64,000 bases of DNA from assembly GCF_050003625.1 (NCBI RefSeq), contig NC_134397.1, positions 272,732,070 to 272,796,069 on the forward strand, read 5' to 3'. The first letter of the stretch is position 1. Each line of letters opens with the position of its first letter. This document shows positions 1-11,573 of this stretch, in pieces. This stretch comes from Haematobia irritans. Lineage: Eukaryota > Arthropoda > Insecta > Diptera > Muscidae. The position numbers and the translations under genes are program-made. The notes beneath the pieces are model-generated. The model was given only the letters and a program-made list of their open reading frames with translations. It was not told where the DNA came from and made no database searches.

Positions 1-1
1 T

Positions 2-67
2 TACTTGCGCAGCAACCATCCTCGTGGTAAGAAGAGAAAAGTCCTCAATAAACATATCCAACGTTGA
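2..67 (+). CDS. Possible C-terminal coding tail of a gene entering from the left
   Basis: Frame 2 is open from the window edge to a TGA at 65-67. The 21 residues end in a strongly basic stretch (GKKRKV) that resembles a nuclear localisation signal. The bases are clearly more GC-rich than what follows. The alternative is an exon ending at about base 25 or 26, because CGTGGTAAGAAG fits a 5' splice site. The protein is not recognised. Evidence is thin because only 66 bases are visible. Confidence 0.25.
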   Translation, partial: YLRSNHPRGKKRKVLNKHIQR

Positions 68-1140
68 AACTGAAATTTGGTCTTTGTGTTTTTCTTTACT
101 TGTGTAAATTGAAATCTTACAAAATTACAATTGTGGGAGCTTTCAATTTATGACAGTCCACTTGCAGATCCTTCCGCAATTGTACATTACCATTTTCAAT
201 ATTTACAATGCCTCCTATACTAAAGTTAATTTTAACCTAATTATATCTAAGTGGTGTTGATATTCGTCGTTCGAAAAATCCCTTATTTTCAGTATATCCT
301 TCAGTCGGAAACTAGTAAGTAAAACACTGGTCGTTTTTTTTTTTATTTAACTAACTTTTTAAAGTTCACTGAACTTCACATGCAAATATTTGAATTATTT
401 TGATGTAAGCAAATAAAAAAAACTACATTCTTTTTTATAATTACTGACGAATACTATTGAATTTAAAATTTTATTAAATCTACAATTCAATGAATTGTAA
501 AAACGCAATCAAATCAATATATTTTCAAAATTCCACAAAAACAAAAACTCTTTTGGCAACGAATTTATTGTATTGTAAAAAAAACAAAACTTTTGTTAGC
601 TCTCCAAATATGTACATAGAAAAAGTCTAAATAATTTTGTGGTTTACTTCCAAAGTAAATTTTTGTTTATTATTTCAATACCACCTGCAAATATCACTTA
701 GTTATTGTTTCGTTCAAAAGGATTTGTTGGTATAAACCAAAGGTATTTGTATATTTATTTGAGTATATATCACACTTGTGTGGAAGCAATACAAATACTC
801 AACTAGTTCTCAAGTGCAATCAACTGTTTATTCTGGAAATTTTTAAATAATAGTAATAACATTTTAATGAAAAGCAAAAACAAAAAAAAAACATAGACTC
901 TAATTTAAGTGTTTACAATTGTAGAAAAATTTCTCTCTCATACACACTCAGGTTCTTAAATAAATAACAAGCAAAAGTACCATGGTGCGAATGAGTGTCG
1001 GATGTGTATAGACATGGGATATAGTACCTATACGCCACACTGGCTGAATGAGCTTGTTCTGTTATACTGGCAGAAAATTTGTTTTGTATACACAGGAAAT
1101 ATTGTTTTTTTCGAGTTGAAAATTGAGATTACTTTTTGCA
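68..1140. other. AT-rich non-coding stretch, nothing recognised
   Basis: No repeat family shared with the rest of the window and no credible reading frame were seen. It would be 3' UTR or intergenic sequence if the coding tail at 2-67 is real, and intron if the GTAAGA near base 26 is a donor site. Confidence 0.5.
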
Positions 1141-1800
1141 AAATAATATAAAAAACAGAAGGAGACGTGGTAGATACATGGCGTCCTTGGCAGTATAGCT
1201 CGGGGCCGGCCTCTGCGTCGTCTAGCTTTGTCCGTACGTCAGTCTGTCTGTCGCAGTTTCAGTCCAATTGACTTCAAGTATCTATTTTGGGTTAGAATAT
1301 ATGCCTACCACTTTTGGAAGAAATCAGTTCAGATTTATATATAGAGCTCCCATATATATCTTTCGACCGGTATGAACTAAATTGTCCAAATAAAAAGGTA
1401 ACTCGGGCCACCTTTTTATTTGCTTAAAATTTTCCAGAAAGAATTTAATTTTTATCATCGTCAAGTATGCTAGGTTTAATTGACATCGGTTCAGATTTAT
1501 ATATAGCTGCCATGTATATTTTCGCCCTATCTCGATTCATATAACCACGGAGGCGAAAGTTTTACTCCGATTTACGTGAAATGTTGCATAGATAGTAGAA
1601 TTGACTTTTCTACTATATATGTACATTTTAAAATCGGTTAATATTTAAATATAGTTCTGATATATATCCTTTGCCCGATTTTGACTCCGAAAGTGCTGAA
1701 ATTTTGCATAGAGAGTAAAATTAATATTAAAGCCAAAATTGGTCCAAATCGGTGCAGATTTAAATGTAGCTTACATATATATACAGAGGCAAATTTTTCT
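1141..1800 (-). mobile_element. Decayed HINE family I copy
   Basis: It holds a degenerate GTCY microsatellite near 1230-1250 followed by diverged tandem units. Each unit has a form of 'AATCGGTTCAGATTTA' and 'CATATATATCTTT' (near 1329, 1491, 1639 and 1754). Spacing is irregular (162, 148 and about 115), unlike the strict 153 bp of younger copies, so this one is old. The 3' hairpin is not preserved. Orientation follows from the microsatellite lying left of the units. Confidence 0.65.
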
Positions 1801-1954
1801 ACGATATATAAGAAATTTTGCAAGTTTTTATTACATATTTTTCTCAAACTCTACACTATTACTGAATATAGAAAATATTGTAAAAATATAAGACATAAAT
1901 ATTTCTCGATTTACTAGGAAATAGAAGAAATTAATAAATAACCTTGTAAATGTA

Positions 1955-2125
1955 GTTTTCAATTATGACATTAAATAAAATAGCTGTGTCAATTAAATAT
2001 TTAATTTAAAGAGACTAGATTTTCAATTAATGTTTTAATTCAATTTCTTGATTGAATTAAAATATTAATTGTAATTATAATTAATTATATTAATAATTAT
2101 AATTTCTAAAATTATTAATATTTTA
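1955..2125. repeat. TTAATTG-rich palindromic repeat, probable MITE remnant
   Basis: There are many direct and inverted copies of CAATTAA/TTAATTG, for example around 2035-2075. The composition matches the better preserved element at 52690-53187. Ends and target duplication were not found. Confidence 0.4.
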
Positions 2126-2216
2126 TGGTGATTTAGTTTGAGAAAAAATTGTTGCACACAAAATGGGTATACACTTCAGGGGGTACACAATATTGCCCCT
2201 AAAGACAACACCGTTT

Positions 2217-2541
2217 GTAGGTTACGTTAGGCGGCAGCCCGATGAATCAGACTCACTTAGACTATTCAGTCAATTGTGATACCACAGTGGTGTACTCTTA
2301 TCACTGAGTGCTACCCGATTCCATGTTAGGCTCAATGACAAGGGATCTCCTTTGTATAGTCGAGTCCGAACGGCGTTCCACATTGCAGTGAAACCACTTG
2401 GAGAAGTTTTGAAACACTAGGAAATGTCACCAGCATTACTGAGGTGGGATAATCCTCCGCTGGTGTTCGGTCGAAGTAGAATTCGAACCCACGACATTGT
2501 GTATGCAAGGCGGGCATGCTAACCATTGCACCACGGTGACA
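2217..2541 (-). mobile_element. tRNA-derived SINE, copy A
   Basis: The tRNA-like head is at the right end and reads leftwards: an A-box-like TGGTGCAATGGTTAGCATG and a B-box-like GGTTCGAATTC (complement of 2479-2489). The body matches the copies at 26.4, 40.1, 54.9 and 63.6 kb. The tail at the left holds CCTAA-like repeats (seen as GTTACGTTAGG). A possible 7-bp duplication (GTTTGTA/GTCTGTA) has one mismatch and is weak. Confidence 0.75.
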
Positions 2542-2601
2542 CAGTCTGTATTTGAAAACGAAACGAAATGGGCAACACTGACACAAATCAAAAAAAAAAA
2601 A

Positions 2602-3484
2602 ACAAGTAAGTAAAGTCTAAAGTCGAGCGGGGCCGACTATATTATACCCTTCACCCCTATGTAGGCCAAAATTTGTGTTACCATCTCAACTACTTCATAT
2701 TTGCTGGAAGCTATATAAAGGAGACATTTTTTTTACTTCTACAAAATCTCTAGAATTAAAATTTAAATCGGCTAACGCTTTCCAGTTAATTGGAGGAAAC
2801 TTCCATTGAAAATTGGTCTAAAATGTGTAACAGTTTACCATATTTCCCCAACTCTGGTGTACGTATATATGGGAGCTATATGTAATCTGAACCGATTTTG
2901 ACTAAATTTGACATGTATAGTTAGAATAATAATTCTGCTATCTATGCGAAATTTCACGTAAATGGGAGCATTTGGCCCCCCTGGTCAAATGAGTGCAAAT
3001 CGGACGGAAGATATATATGGGAGCCATATCTAAATCTGAACCGATTTCAATCAAATTTACCAAGATTTGGTAGAATGTCAATTCTACCCCCTGTGCAAAA
3101 TTTCACGAAGATCGGTAGAAAACGTTGGCCTCTGTGGTCATATGAGTCTAAATCGGACGAAAGATATATATGGCAGCTATAAATAAAACTGAACCGATTT
3201 TTTCCAAAACAAATAGTGATTGTCTCTGTCCCAAGAAACGGCCCTATGCCAAATTTGAGGACGATCGGACTTAAATTGCGAGCTGTACTTTGTGCACAAA
3301 ATTACATATACAGACAGACGGACGGACATACAGACAGACGGACATCGCTAAATAGACTCAGAATTTAATTCTAAGCCCATCGTTATACTAAAAGATGCGT
3401 CTATGACCACTAGTTCTTGGCGTTACATACAAATGCACAAACTTATTATACCCTGAACCACAGTAGTGGTGAAGGGTATAAAAA
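2602..3484 (+). mobile_element. HINE family I (DINE-1/Helentron-like), complete
   Basis: The 5' end is ACAAGTAAGTAAAGTC followed by the GC-rich GCGGGGCCGAC block and ATTATACCC. Tandem units follow, then a GACA/GACGGA microsatellite near 3310-3345 (GTCY on the other strand). The 3' hairpin is at about 3448-3479, arms ATACCCTGAACCAC and GTGGTGAAGGGTAT, ending GGGTATAAAAA. It has no open reading frame and is non-autonomous. It pairs in inverted orientation with the copy at 5958-7386. Confidence 0.8.
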
Positions 3485-5957
3485 TAAGTGGTTTGTAAAC
3501 AAAATAAAATTCGCGAAAATATTTCGATTGTGCTTTCTCGGAATCAATACCGAACCAAAGACGCTGCTCGGCTTCTTTAAAATAAAGACATTTTTATCGA
3601 ATTTGTTATCGCGCCACTAAAAAATTTAAATGCCACTTCTTGGTAGATTAATCGGCTGTGATTGAGAAATTGAAAAGCAACAACAATACACGTGTCATAG
3701 GTCGAAGAATTAAAGCGTCTACAACATCTGCTTGCAACTGTAACCATCTACAGGCGTAGATTAGCTTCAGTGCAAAATGGGTTACACTTTTGGTCTTGCG
3801 ATGGGTAACACGCCGTTAATCGAACGTGCACATTTGCGGCACTGGATTTTTCAACCGAACAAAATTGTCCGACTTAATGGGGGTAATGTGTAAAATAGGC
3901 AACACATTTTTTACCAACCGAAATCACTGTTAGTTCATAATCAAAAAAATTTGCAATAACTGTCATATTCATAACTGGCTTTCTCTAGTAGTTTGCAAAG
4001 AAATTTAATTGTACTTACTTTTTCAATTGAACTCATTTTCGGATTCAATATTTTTTGATATATTTACACAATTTAGTACAAAATATGTTGCTATTTCCAT
4101 TAAACAGTGTACTTTTATTTTATTGGTTTCTTAACTTTATATGCACTTGTAATGAATTTTTTTATCGACCATTATTTGTAGAAAGCATTTTGTTTAAACC
4201 TTTTCTAATAACTCCATCCAAATTTATTACTTGAATTTACAGTCTATGCAAAAGTTGTCCATGCGTTACTTGCTTATCTCTTTCATATTTGTGATTAAAA
4301 GCCCTTCCTGTAGTTACACTATCAAAAATTCAGCAATAAATTATACTTCAAATGAAAATGCCCCGCTAAAGCCCTGATTGTTACCTCCGCCCTATGGGGG
4401 ACTATGAAGCATCTGTAATAGCTCATTCATTGTTCTGCTTATATGGATTCATTGTAATTACAACCGCATCCTGCGAATATCCTCTCTGTATATGCTGATA
4501 TATAATAGCGAAACTCATTGCCTCGCCTAGCAATGAAATTGAAAATTGATCAGGATATTAAAGCAATGGACGACGATGAATGATAGTAGCAAAACGAAAA
4601 TTATACCTCTGAGCGAATACTCAAAATACCGAGGAAGTTGCATAAAGTTCTTCAGGGTAGAGGTAGATGTTCCAACTTTATGGTTGGAATGAGGCTGGTG
4701 GGGTGAGGGCAAAAATAGATCCGTCTATTATCCTGGATGGCATAAATGATGGACGAAATTATTCTCTGTTCGAAAAAAATATATATATAATGCACAAAAT
4801 GTTGTCCAAGTATTAGTGGTGTTCACAGTTTTAAGTAGCACACGGAAGCATTGCATGGCCACACGAATGTGGGTAAGGACATGAGTTTAGAACACACGCT
4901 TTTGTGTTTAATGCCCTTGTTTAGTGGTATATTGCAAGAGCTTTGACCAGAAATTTTCTGTGGATTCATTATGCAACGCAAAGCAGGATAAGTTTTTCCT
5001 TTCAGGCGGGTTTTTAATTTTGAAACAACCTAGTGGATTGGTTCATAGATGTCTGGATGCTAGCAATCATGAAGACCATGAGTTAGCTCTAGACATGGTG
5101 TTGTGGTATTAGTGGATTGATAGCGTGTACGCAAATGCTTTCATATGCGAGAGTAGATACACGTATGCGAAGTGCAAGTATACGCACATTTGCTGTGGTA
5201 TTTGTGGTCCTGTATTTCATATGTGTGAGAGCGATATTGGAAAAATTTATAGTCAAGTTTTTATTTCATCTCCATTTTATTCACGCATTTCTATTTGAGG
5301 CGCATTTGGTATGCATGGAGAAGTGTTTAGCGATCATAAATTGCCCAAGAAATTGTAGTCCAATGATCAGCAAGAATTTGTAGTCCAATGATCCTAAAAT
5401 TCCGGATACTGCTAACCAGTCTGCCAGATAATGCTTGAAAAAATTGCGCTAAAATTTTTTTTATGAAATGTTTTTTGTAATTTGTATATCTGGCGATCTG
5501 GTGAAATTCGGTCTGTCTGTATAACTCGCAACATATTTCAATATAATATTGGATATGTTATCGTAAAGTACGGTAACGATTTAATCTTTTTCCATCATGA
5601 TGGAAAAAGGATATTCTATATCGGTTGTAGTGATATAGGACCTTTTCTGCAGAAGCATCAAGAAATCGTATTTTGTATTCAATTTACATGAATTTTGAAA
5701 TTTACCGTAATTTTATATAATTTTGCAAATTTGGTCGGTGTGGGAACCTCCCCTTTGTCCGACTTGTTTTTAAAGTATAAAGAAAAATCTAAACTTCTTC
5801 GATTTACTTGAAACTTGCAAAGGACTTAAGGGGAGATTAGGAAATTAACATGGGTTAACCTTGCACGGGAGGGGACATCCCTTTGTCCGACATATTGAAC
5901 CTTGAAAAGAAATCCGCTGTCTTTGTGGCCGATTTTTTTAAAACACTTCGGATTATC
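3485..5957. other. Mostly unique non-coding DNA
   Basis: 3485-3600 holds a fragment resembling the internal part of the Z element (GGAATCAATACCGAACCAAA and TTCTTTAAAATAAAGAC). 5586-5609 is a 24-bp perfect palindrome. CCTTTGTCCGAC occurs twice (near 5752 and 5880), which may mark another old repeat. Several open frames of 60-90 codons lie here, but none has a recognisable motif and none was accepted as a gene. Confidence 0.45.
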
Positions 5958-6051
5958 TTGGTATGTAACGCCAAGAAATATTGGTCATTGACCCATATTT
6001 TAGTATACCGATCGGCTTAGAATTAAATTCTGAGTCGATTTAGCGATGTCC

Positions 6052-6085
<34 letters not shown>

Positions 6086-7386
6086 ATATGTAATTTTGTG
6101 CACAAAGTACAGCTCGCAATTTAAGTCCGATCGTCCTCAAATTTGGTATAGGACCGTTTCTTGAGACAGAGACAATCGCTATTGGTTTTGGAAAAAATCG
6201 GTTCAGATTTAGATATAGCTGTCATATATATTAATCCCCGATTTGGTCATAGTTAGCGTGTTTATCAACCAATTTTTCTTGAAATACCGTACATCCAAAT
6301 ATTTTATGAATCTCGAAAATCTTGCAAAATATCAGCCAAATCGGTTCAGATTTAGATATAGCTCCCATACATATCTTTCGTCCGATTTAGACTCTTATGA
6401 CCACAGAGACCAAAGTTTACTACCGATCTTCGTGAAATTTTGCACAGAGGGTAGAATTGACATTCTACCAATGCTTGGTAAATTTGAGTGAAATCGGTTC
6501 AAATTTAGATATAGCTGCCATATAAATTTATCCCCGATTTGAACATTTATTGCCACAAAAGCCAGAGTTTTGCCGTGATTTGCTTCAAATTTTGCACAAG
6601 GGATACGTTTAATAGTATCGTTAAGTGTGTCAAATTTTGTTAAAATCGGTTCAGATTTATATATAGCTCACATATTTATCTTTCGCCCGATTTGGACTTA
6701 TATGGTCTCAAAAGCCAGAGTTTTGCCCTGACTTACTTCAAATTTTGCATAAGTGGTACTTTTAACGATACTATTGTATGTGCTAAATATGGTCAAAATC
6801 GATTCAGATTTAGATATAGCTCCCATATATATCTTTCGTCCGATTTGATCTTATATGGCCTCAAAATCCAGGGTTTTGCCGTGATTTGCTTCAAATTTCG
6901 CACAAGGAGTACGTTTAGTTGTATCGGTAATTGTGCCAAATTTGGTTGAAATCGGTTCAGATTTAGATATGGCTCCCATATATATCTTCCGTCCGATTTG
7001 CACTCATATGACCAGGGGGCCCATTTACGTGAAATTTCGCATAGATAGCAGAATTATTATTCTAACTATACATGTCAAATTTAGTCAAAATCGGTTCAGA
7101 TTATATATAGCTCCCATATATATTCGTACACCAGAGTTGTGGAAATATGGTAGACTGTTACACATTTTAGACCCATTTTCAATGGAAGTTTCCACCAATT
7201 AACTGGATAGCGTTAGCCGATTTAAATTTTAATTCTAGAGATTTTGTAGAAGTAAAAAAAATTGTCTCCTTTATATAGCTTCCAGCAAATGTGAAATAGT
7301 TGAGATGGTAACACAAATTTTGGCCTACATAGGGGTGAAGGGTATAATATAGTCGACCCCGCCCGACTTTAGACTTTACTTACTTG
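5958..7386 (-). mobile_element. HINE family I, 3'-truncated, long tandem array
   Basis: The 5' end is at the right (AAGTAAGTAAAGTCTAAAGT on the minus strand, complement of about 7366-7385). Towards the left lie tandem units whose TCAG motif falls at 6346, 6499, 6651, 6804 and 6957, steps of 153, 152, 153 and 153. A run of GTCT repeats at about 6049-6085 follows. The left end matches the sequence just inside the 3' end of the 2602-3484 copy, but the terminal hairpin is missing. Confidence 0.78.
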
Positions 7387-7414
7387 TTTGTATTGATTTC
7401 GAATCAAAGATACA

Positions 7415-7846
7415 CCGCAAACAATTTTGAAGTTCTTCCAACGGCACAACTTTAAAAGTACTTCCAAAAGATGTACTCCCAAATCATGTACTCCCAATGT
7501 TACCAATTATGAAATTTTGTCGAAAAAAAAAATCTAAATCCATTCACGAAATATTGCGAATTTTTCAAAATATTTTAATCCAAACGTTTCAGACAAATGT
7601 TAGAATGTATTAAAAATCATAAAAAATTATAAAAAATATTTATTTAGCAAAATATCGCAAAATTTTTTAATTCACATACAAAACAATGAATTCGGATCAC
7701 ACCTTAAGAGGATATGCAAGTTCAGTGCAACAGCTGTTGAAATGGCGTTCATGTTAAATTCATCGCTTCTGCGTAAATTTTGCACTACTTTCGGATCCAA
7801 AAAGAACATTTTCACTACTTTTTGGCGAGGGTTTTTTTTTGCTGGG
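7415..7846 (+). mobile_element. W element copy 1
   Basis: It runs from a diverged left end (CCGCAAACAATTTTGAAGTT) to the typical right end TTTTTTTTTGCTGGG. Inside are the family landmarks: AAGTTCTTCC, GATCACACCTTAAGA, GTGCAACAGCTGTTGAAATG and GGATCCAAAAAGAACATT. It is shorter than the 559-564 bp of intact copies. It lies about 30 bp from the 5' end of the preceding HINE. Confidence 0.7.
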
Positions 7847-9108
7847 TAAGTTTTCTTCAAAATAGAGACACTTTTTGTTAAATCTTCAACCTAAGTCTTA
7901 TTCAGATTCAATAATTTAAAGATTGTTTTCTTAAATCAAAAATATTTATCTTTAAGGTTTAAAGAAAACTTGCCTTAAAGACATACGAATTGAATGGAGA
8001 AATGTTAATTTAAAAGATTTGTGTCCTAGATATAATAAAATAAATTTTTATAACAATGATTACAAACTTTAATTTTATTAAAATTTATTATTTGCCAGCT
8101 GAAAAAAAATTTAAGGTTTATGATACAAAGCAAGAAAATGAAACAAAGAAAATCTGTACGATAAAATCCAGTATATTCTGCAAGCCTCTTTCAAAATTTT
8201 AACTAAGTTTTATTTGTATTGTACCCATTTTTGTAGAATATTGGTGTGTTTTACTAAAAGCTTCCCGTTTAAACGAAGCCCGCCTAAGGACATGTTTGGG
8301 CAGTAGAGGGTTAAAAATATTCGTCCTTATATTGATCATATTGGATCAATATGTCTTTCAGTGTAGATTCCCTAGTGAAATCGTAGAAGAAAAAGGCCAT
8401 TGTTCTGATGACGTCGACGAATTGACACAAAATTGGTTAATTGTCGAAAAATGTGTAATGAGAAAAAGGAAATATCGTTTTTTTTTTGGTTTTGACAGGA
8501 ACATATAGAAAATATATACTAAAAAATTGAATGCGTTATCGATTTTATATTAACACACATATAACACAGACAAAATTTTATCAAATTAAATATATCTCAT
8601 AAGATCTATAATATTTAAATACCACAACTAACATGTAAGACCTTCTAATACATTTAAAATGCAATAAAATCTTATATCAATTTCTGAAGAATTTCTATTC
8701 ACCCAATTTCAATTGATTTATATCAAATAACAAAATGACAAAACAATTAGGTATCCAGGCAATTAACTTTTAACATTCTTAATTAAATTCTAATTGCAAT
8801 ACGGAGATTAATGTCATAGCCGATAAAGAGAAAAGCTAATTTGTGATAGTTGTCAGGTCAAGTGGAAACAAGCAATTTGTAACCGTCAGCCTGAAACCAA
8901 TTTTAAGAAATGTAATTTAAAACTATTCAAATATGTTGCAAATTTTGATTCCGGAAATCATGTAGGAAAGCCAAGAAGACGTTCACCATTGTCTATCAAT
9001 ATAAATTAATTGCTTTCAATTAAATTCTTCACTACGAATTAATTATTCTCACACTAATATGGGAATTAATGGATAAATCAAAGAAAGGAACAAACTTTGT
9101 ATAGTGAT
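7847..9108. other. AT-rich non-coding stretch
   Basis: No gene was recognised. Parts of 7860-8120 resemble old Z-like DNA by short motifs only. An open frame of 70 codons at 8296-8508 has no recognisable feature. Confidence 0.4.
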
Positions 9109-9545
9109 TGAGAAGGAACCCTATGTGGTTGGCATGTAATACAACAAAGTAAACTGCTGTATTTTTCTTTTTTTTGTGAAAAGTTCAAAAGCTGAAACTG
9201 CCAGAAATCAAATTTCATTTGCCACGCCTTCTAACGACCGACAAAGCCATCATACACCCCACGAAATTGGATCTACGGTATTTTCGTCCATTCCCGGAGA
9301 TAATCGACATTTTCGTATTTTTAAGTGCGAACCCTAATTTCCAAAATACCTCAGATCCAACGAGGTCCAATGAATTGAGATCCAGAAATCTTGGAGGCCA
9401 TTTTGCCTTGAAGCGGGGAACCTCCTTCTTAAGCCATTCTTGCACAGAGAATACAGATTGGTTGTGATAACCGAATTTATTGCCAACCTCCTTTTGGCAG
9501 TTGCAGCAACTATCAGTTGGCAGTTGTGTCACCCGACAAATTCGG
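9109..9545 (-). pseudogene. Mariner-like transposase relic (C-terminal part)
   Basis: The minus-strand frame 9532-9215 contains VQEWLKKEVPRF, then WPP, then LDLNSLDL. This is the recognisable remains of the mariner C-terminal block in which a WPPxSPDLNPLD motif precedes the last catalytic residue. The conserved SPDLNP is degraded to RFLDLNS, and the catalytic core upstream is missing. The end at about 9118-9141 (GCATGTAATACAACAA) recurs at 49437-49520 beside a clearer GTACAGGGTGGCTGA end, so two relics of one family are present. It is certainly inactive. Confidence 0.55.
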
Positions 9546-9825
9546 TCGATTCAAACGAATTAAGGGAACTCCAACTAATACTATAGATGGAGTTGGTTGT
9601 ATCAGACCATGGAATTTGTCGTTGTTCCTTTCATTTAGTTTTGTCACCCTACTCCAATAAAAATTAATTTCATTCAAATTTTATTTTGTTTTTTTATTTG
9701 TATTAAAAATGTATAGGTAAATACAATGTATGATAACAATTAACGTCCTTAAAATGTTTTAGCGGTTGGGAACATAAAAATTTAATACACAACCCATTAT
9801 GACCTTCAGTTGAAAGTCGACTTTT

Positions 9826-11385
9826 TTATACCCTCCACCATAGGATGGGGGTATATTAACTTTGTCATTCCGTTTGTAACACATCGAAATATTGCTCCAA
9901 GACCCCATAAAGTATATGTCGTGGATAAATTCTGAGACGATCTGAGCATGTCCGTCCGTCCGTACCTCTGTTGAAATCACGCTAACTTCCGAACGAAACA
10001 AGCTATCGACTTGAAACTTGGCACAAGTAGTTGCTATTGATGTAGGTCGGATGGTATTGCAAATGGGCCATATCGGTCCACTTTTACGTATAGCCCCCAT
10101 ATAAACGGACTCCCAAATTTGGCTTGCGAGACCTCTAAGAGAAGCAAATTTCATCCGATCCGGCTGAAATTTGGTACATGGTGTTAGTATATGGTCTCTA
10201 ACAACCATGTAAAAATTAGTCGACATCGGTTCATAATTATATATATCCCCCATATAAACCGATCCCCCGATTTGGCTTGCAGAGCCTCTAAGAGCAACAA
10301 TTTTCATCCGATCCGGCTGAAATTTGGTACATGGTGTTAGTATATGGTCCCTAATAACCATGCAAAAATTGGTCCATATCGGTCCATAATTATATATAGC
10401 CCTCATATAAACCGATCCCTCGATTTGGCTTTCGGAGCCTCTAAGAGAAGCAAGTTTCATCCGATCCGGCTGAAATTTGGTACATAGTGTTAGTCTATAG
10501 TCTCTAACAACCATGCAAAAATTGGTTCACATCGGTCCATAATTATATATAGCCCCCATATAAACCGATCCCCCGATTTGGCTTGCGGAGCCTCTAAGAG
10601 CAACAATTTTCATCCGATCCGGCTGAAATTTGGTACATGGTGTTAGTATATGGTCCCTAATAACCATGCAAAAATTGGTCCATATCGGTCCATAATTATA
10701 TATAGCCCTCATATAAACCGATCCCTCGATTTGGCTTTCGGAGCCTCTAAGAGAAGCAAGTTTCATCCGATCCGGCTGAAATTTGGTACATAGTGTTAGT
10801 CTATAGTCTCTAACAACCATGCAAAAATTGGTTCACATCGGTCCATAATTATATATAGCCCCCATATAAACCGATCCCCCGATTTGGCTTGCGGAGCCTC
10901 TAAGAGAATCAAATTTCATCCGATCCGACTGAAATTTGGTACATGGTGTTAGTATATGGTCTGTAATAACCATGTAAAAATTGGTCCATATAGGTCCATA
11001 ATTATATATAGCCCCATATAAACCGATCACCAGATTTGACCTCCGGAGCCTCTTGGAAGACCAAAATTCATCTGATTCAGTTGAAATTTGGTACGTGATG
11101 TTAGTATAGGGTATCCAACAACCATGCAGGAATTGGTTCCTATCAGTCCATAATAATAGATAGCTCCCATATAAACCGATCCCCAGATTTGACCTCCGGT
11201 GCCTTTGGAAAAGTAAAATTCATCCGATCTGGTTGAAATTTGGTACGTGGTGGAAGTATATGATATTTAACAACCATGTGAGTTGAAATTTGTGGATGAC
11301 AGTCTTTCGTAGAAGTTTCTTCGCAATCCATGGTGGAGGGTACATAAGATTCAGCCTGGCCGAACTTACGGCCGTATATACTTGT
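9826..11385 (-). mobile_element. HINE family II, complete, 153-bp array
   Basis: The 3' hairpin region is at the left (TATACCCTCCACCATAGGAT then GGGGGTATA), followed by a TCCGTCCGTCCG microsatellite at about 9950. Tandem units follow whose CATATAAACC motif falls at 10251, 10404, 10557, 10710, 10863, 11015 and 11168, all steps 153 except one of 152. The 5' end is at the right (CAAGTATATACGGCCGTAAG on the minus strand). Long open frames on the minus strand repeat every 51 codons, but I regard them as a by-product of a unit length divisible by three. Confidence 0.85.
10251..10870 (-). repeat. Recent 306-bp dimer duplication inside the 153-bp array
   Basis: The 306-bp block starting near 10251 recurs almost unchanged starting near 10557, including variants not shared by the other units (TAAGAGCAACAATTTT, CCCTCGATTTGGCTTTCGG, GTTAGTCTATAGTC). 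The next units to left and right differ. The higher-order repeat is therefore two alternating unit types, duplicated once. Confidence 0.75.
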
Positions 11386-11573
11386 TTAAATATTAAAATG
11401 CATAAAAATGGCCCCGTATTACTAGTTTGTGCATATAAGTTATTTTTGGTCGATATAAGTTATTTTGGTCTGTGCCTACAGACACGTTTGGACCAGCAAG
11501 CCAATTTTGAAATCATAAGTGATGCTTTTTGTGGAAGAACTTCCAAATTTTTTTTTGTTGGACATCCTATGGT
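11386..11573. repeat. Old repeat fragments flanking hAT element X
   Basis: 11520-11560 contains GGAAGAACTTCCAAATTT, the inner left end of W. Together with CCTATGGTGGTGGGTATAAA at 12318-12337, a HINE-like 3' end, this suggests the host of X was itself repeat DNA. Confidence 0.4.

Noticed and set aside
6049..6085. Tandem GTCT repeats as a CRISPR-like or regulatory array
   Set aside because: They are the GTCY microsatellite component of DINE-1-like elements and have no spacer structure.
9759..10820. Long minus-strand frames (97-251 codons) with a 51-residue repeat
   Set aside because: The frame stays open because the unit is 153 bp, a multiple of three. The other families keep a different frame open or none, and consensus family I units have stops in the equivalent frame. 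No start, splice or domain evidence.
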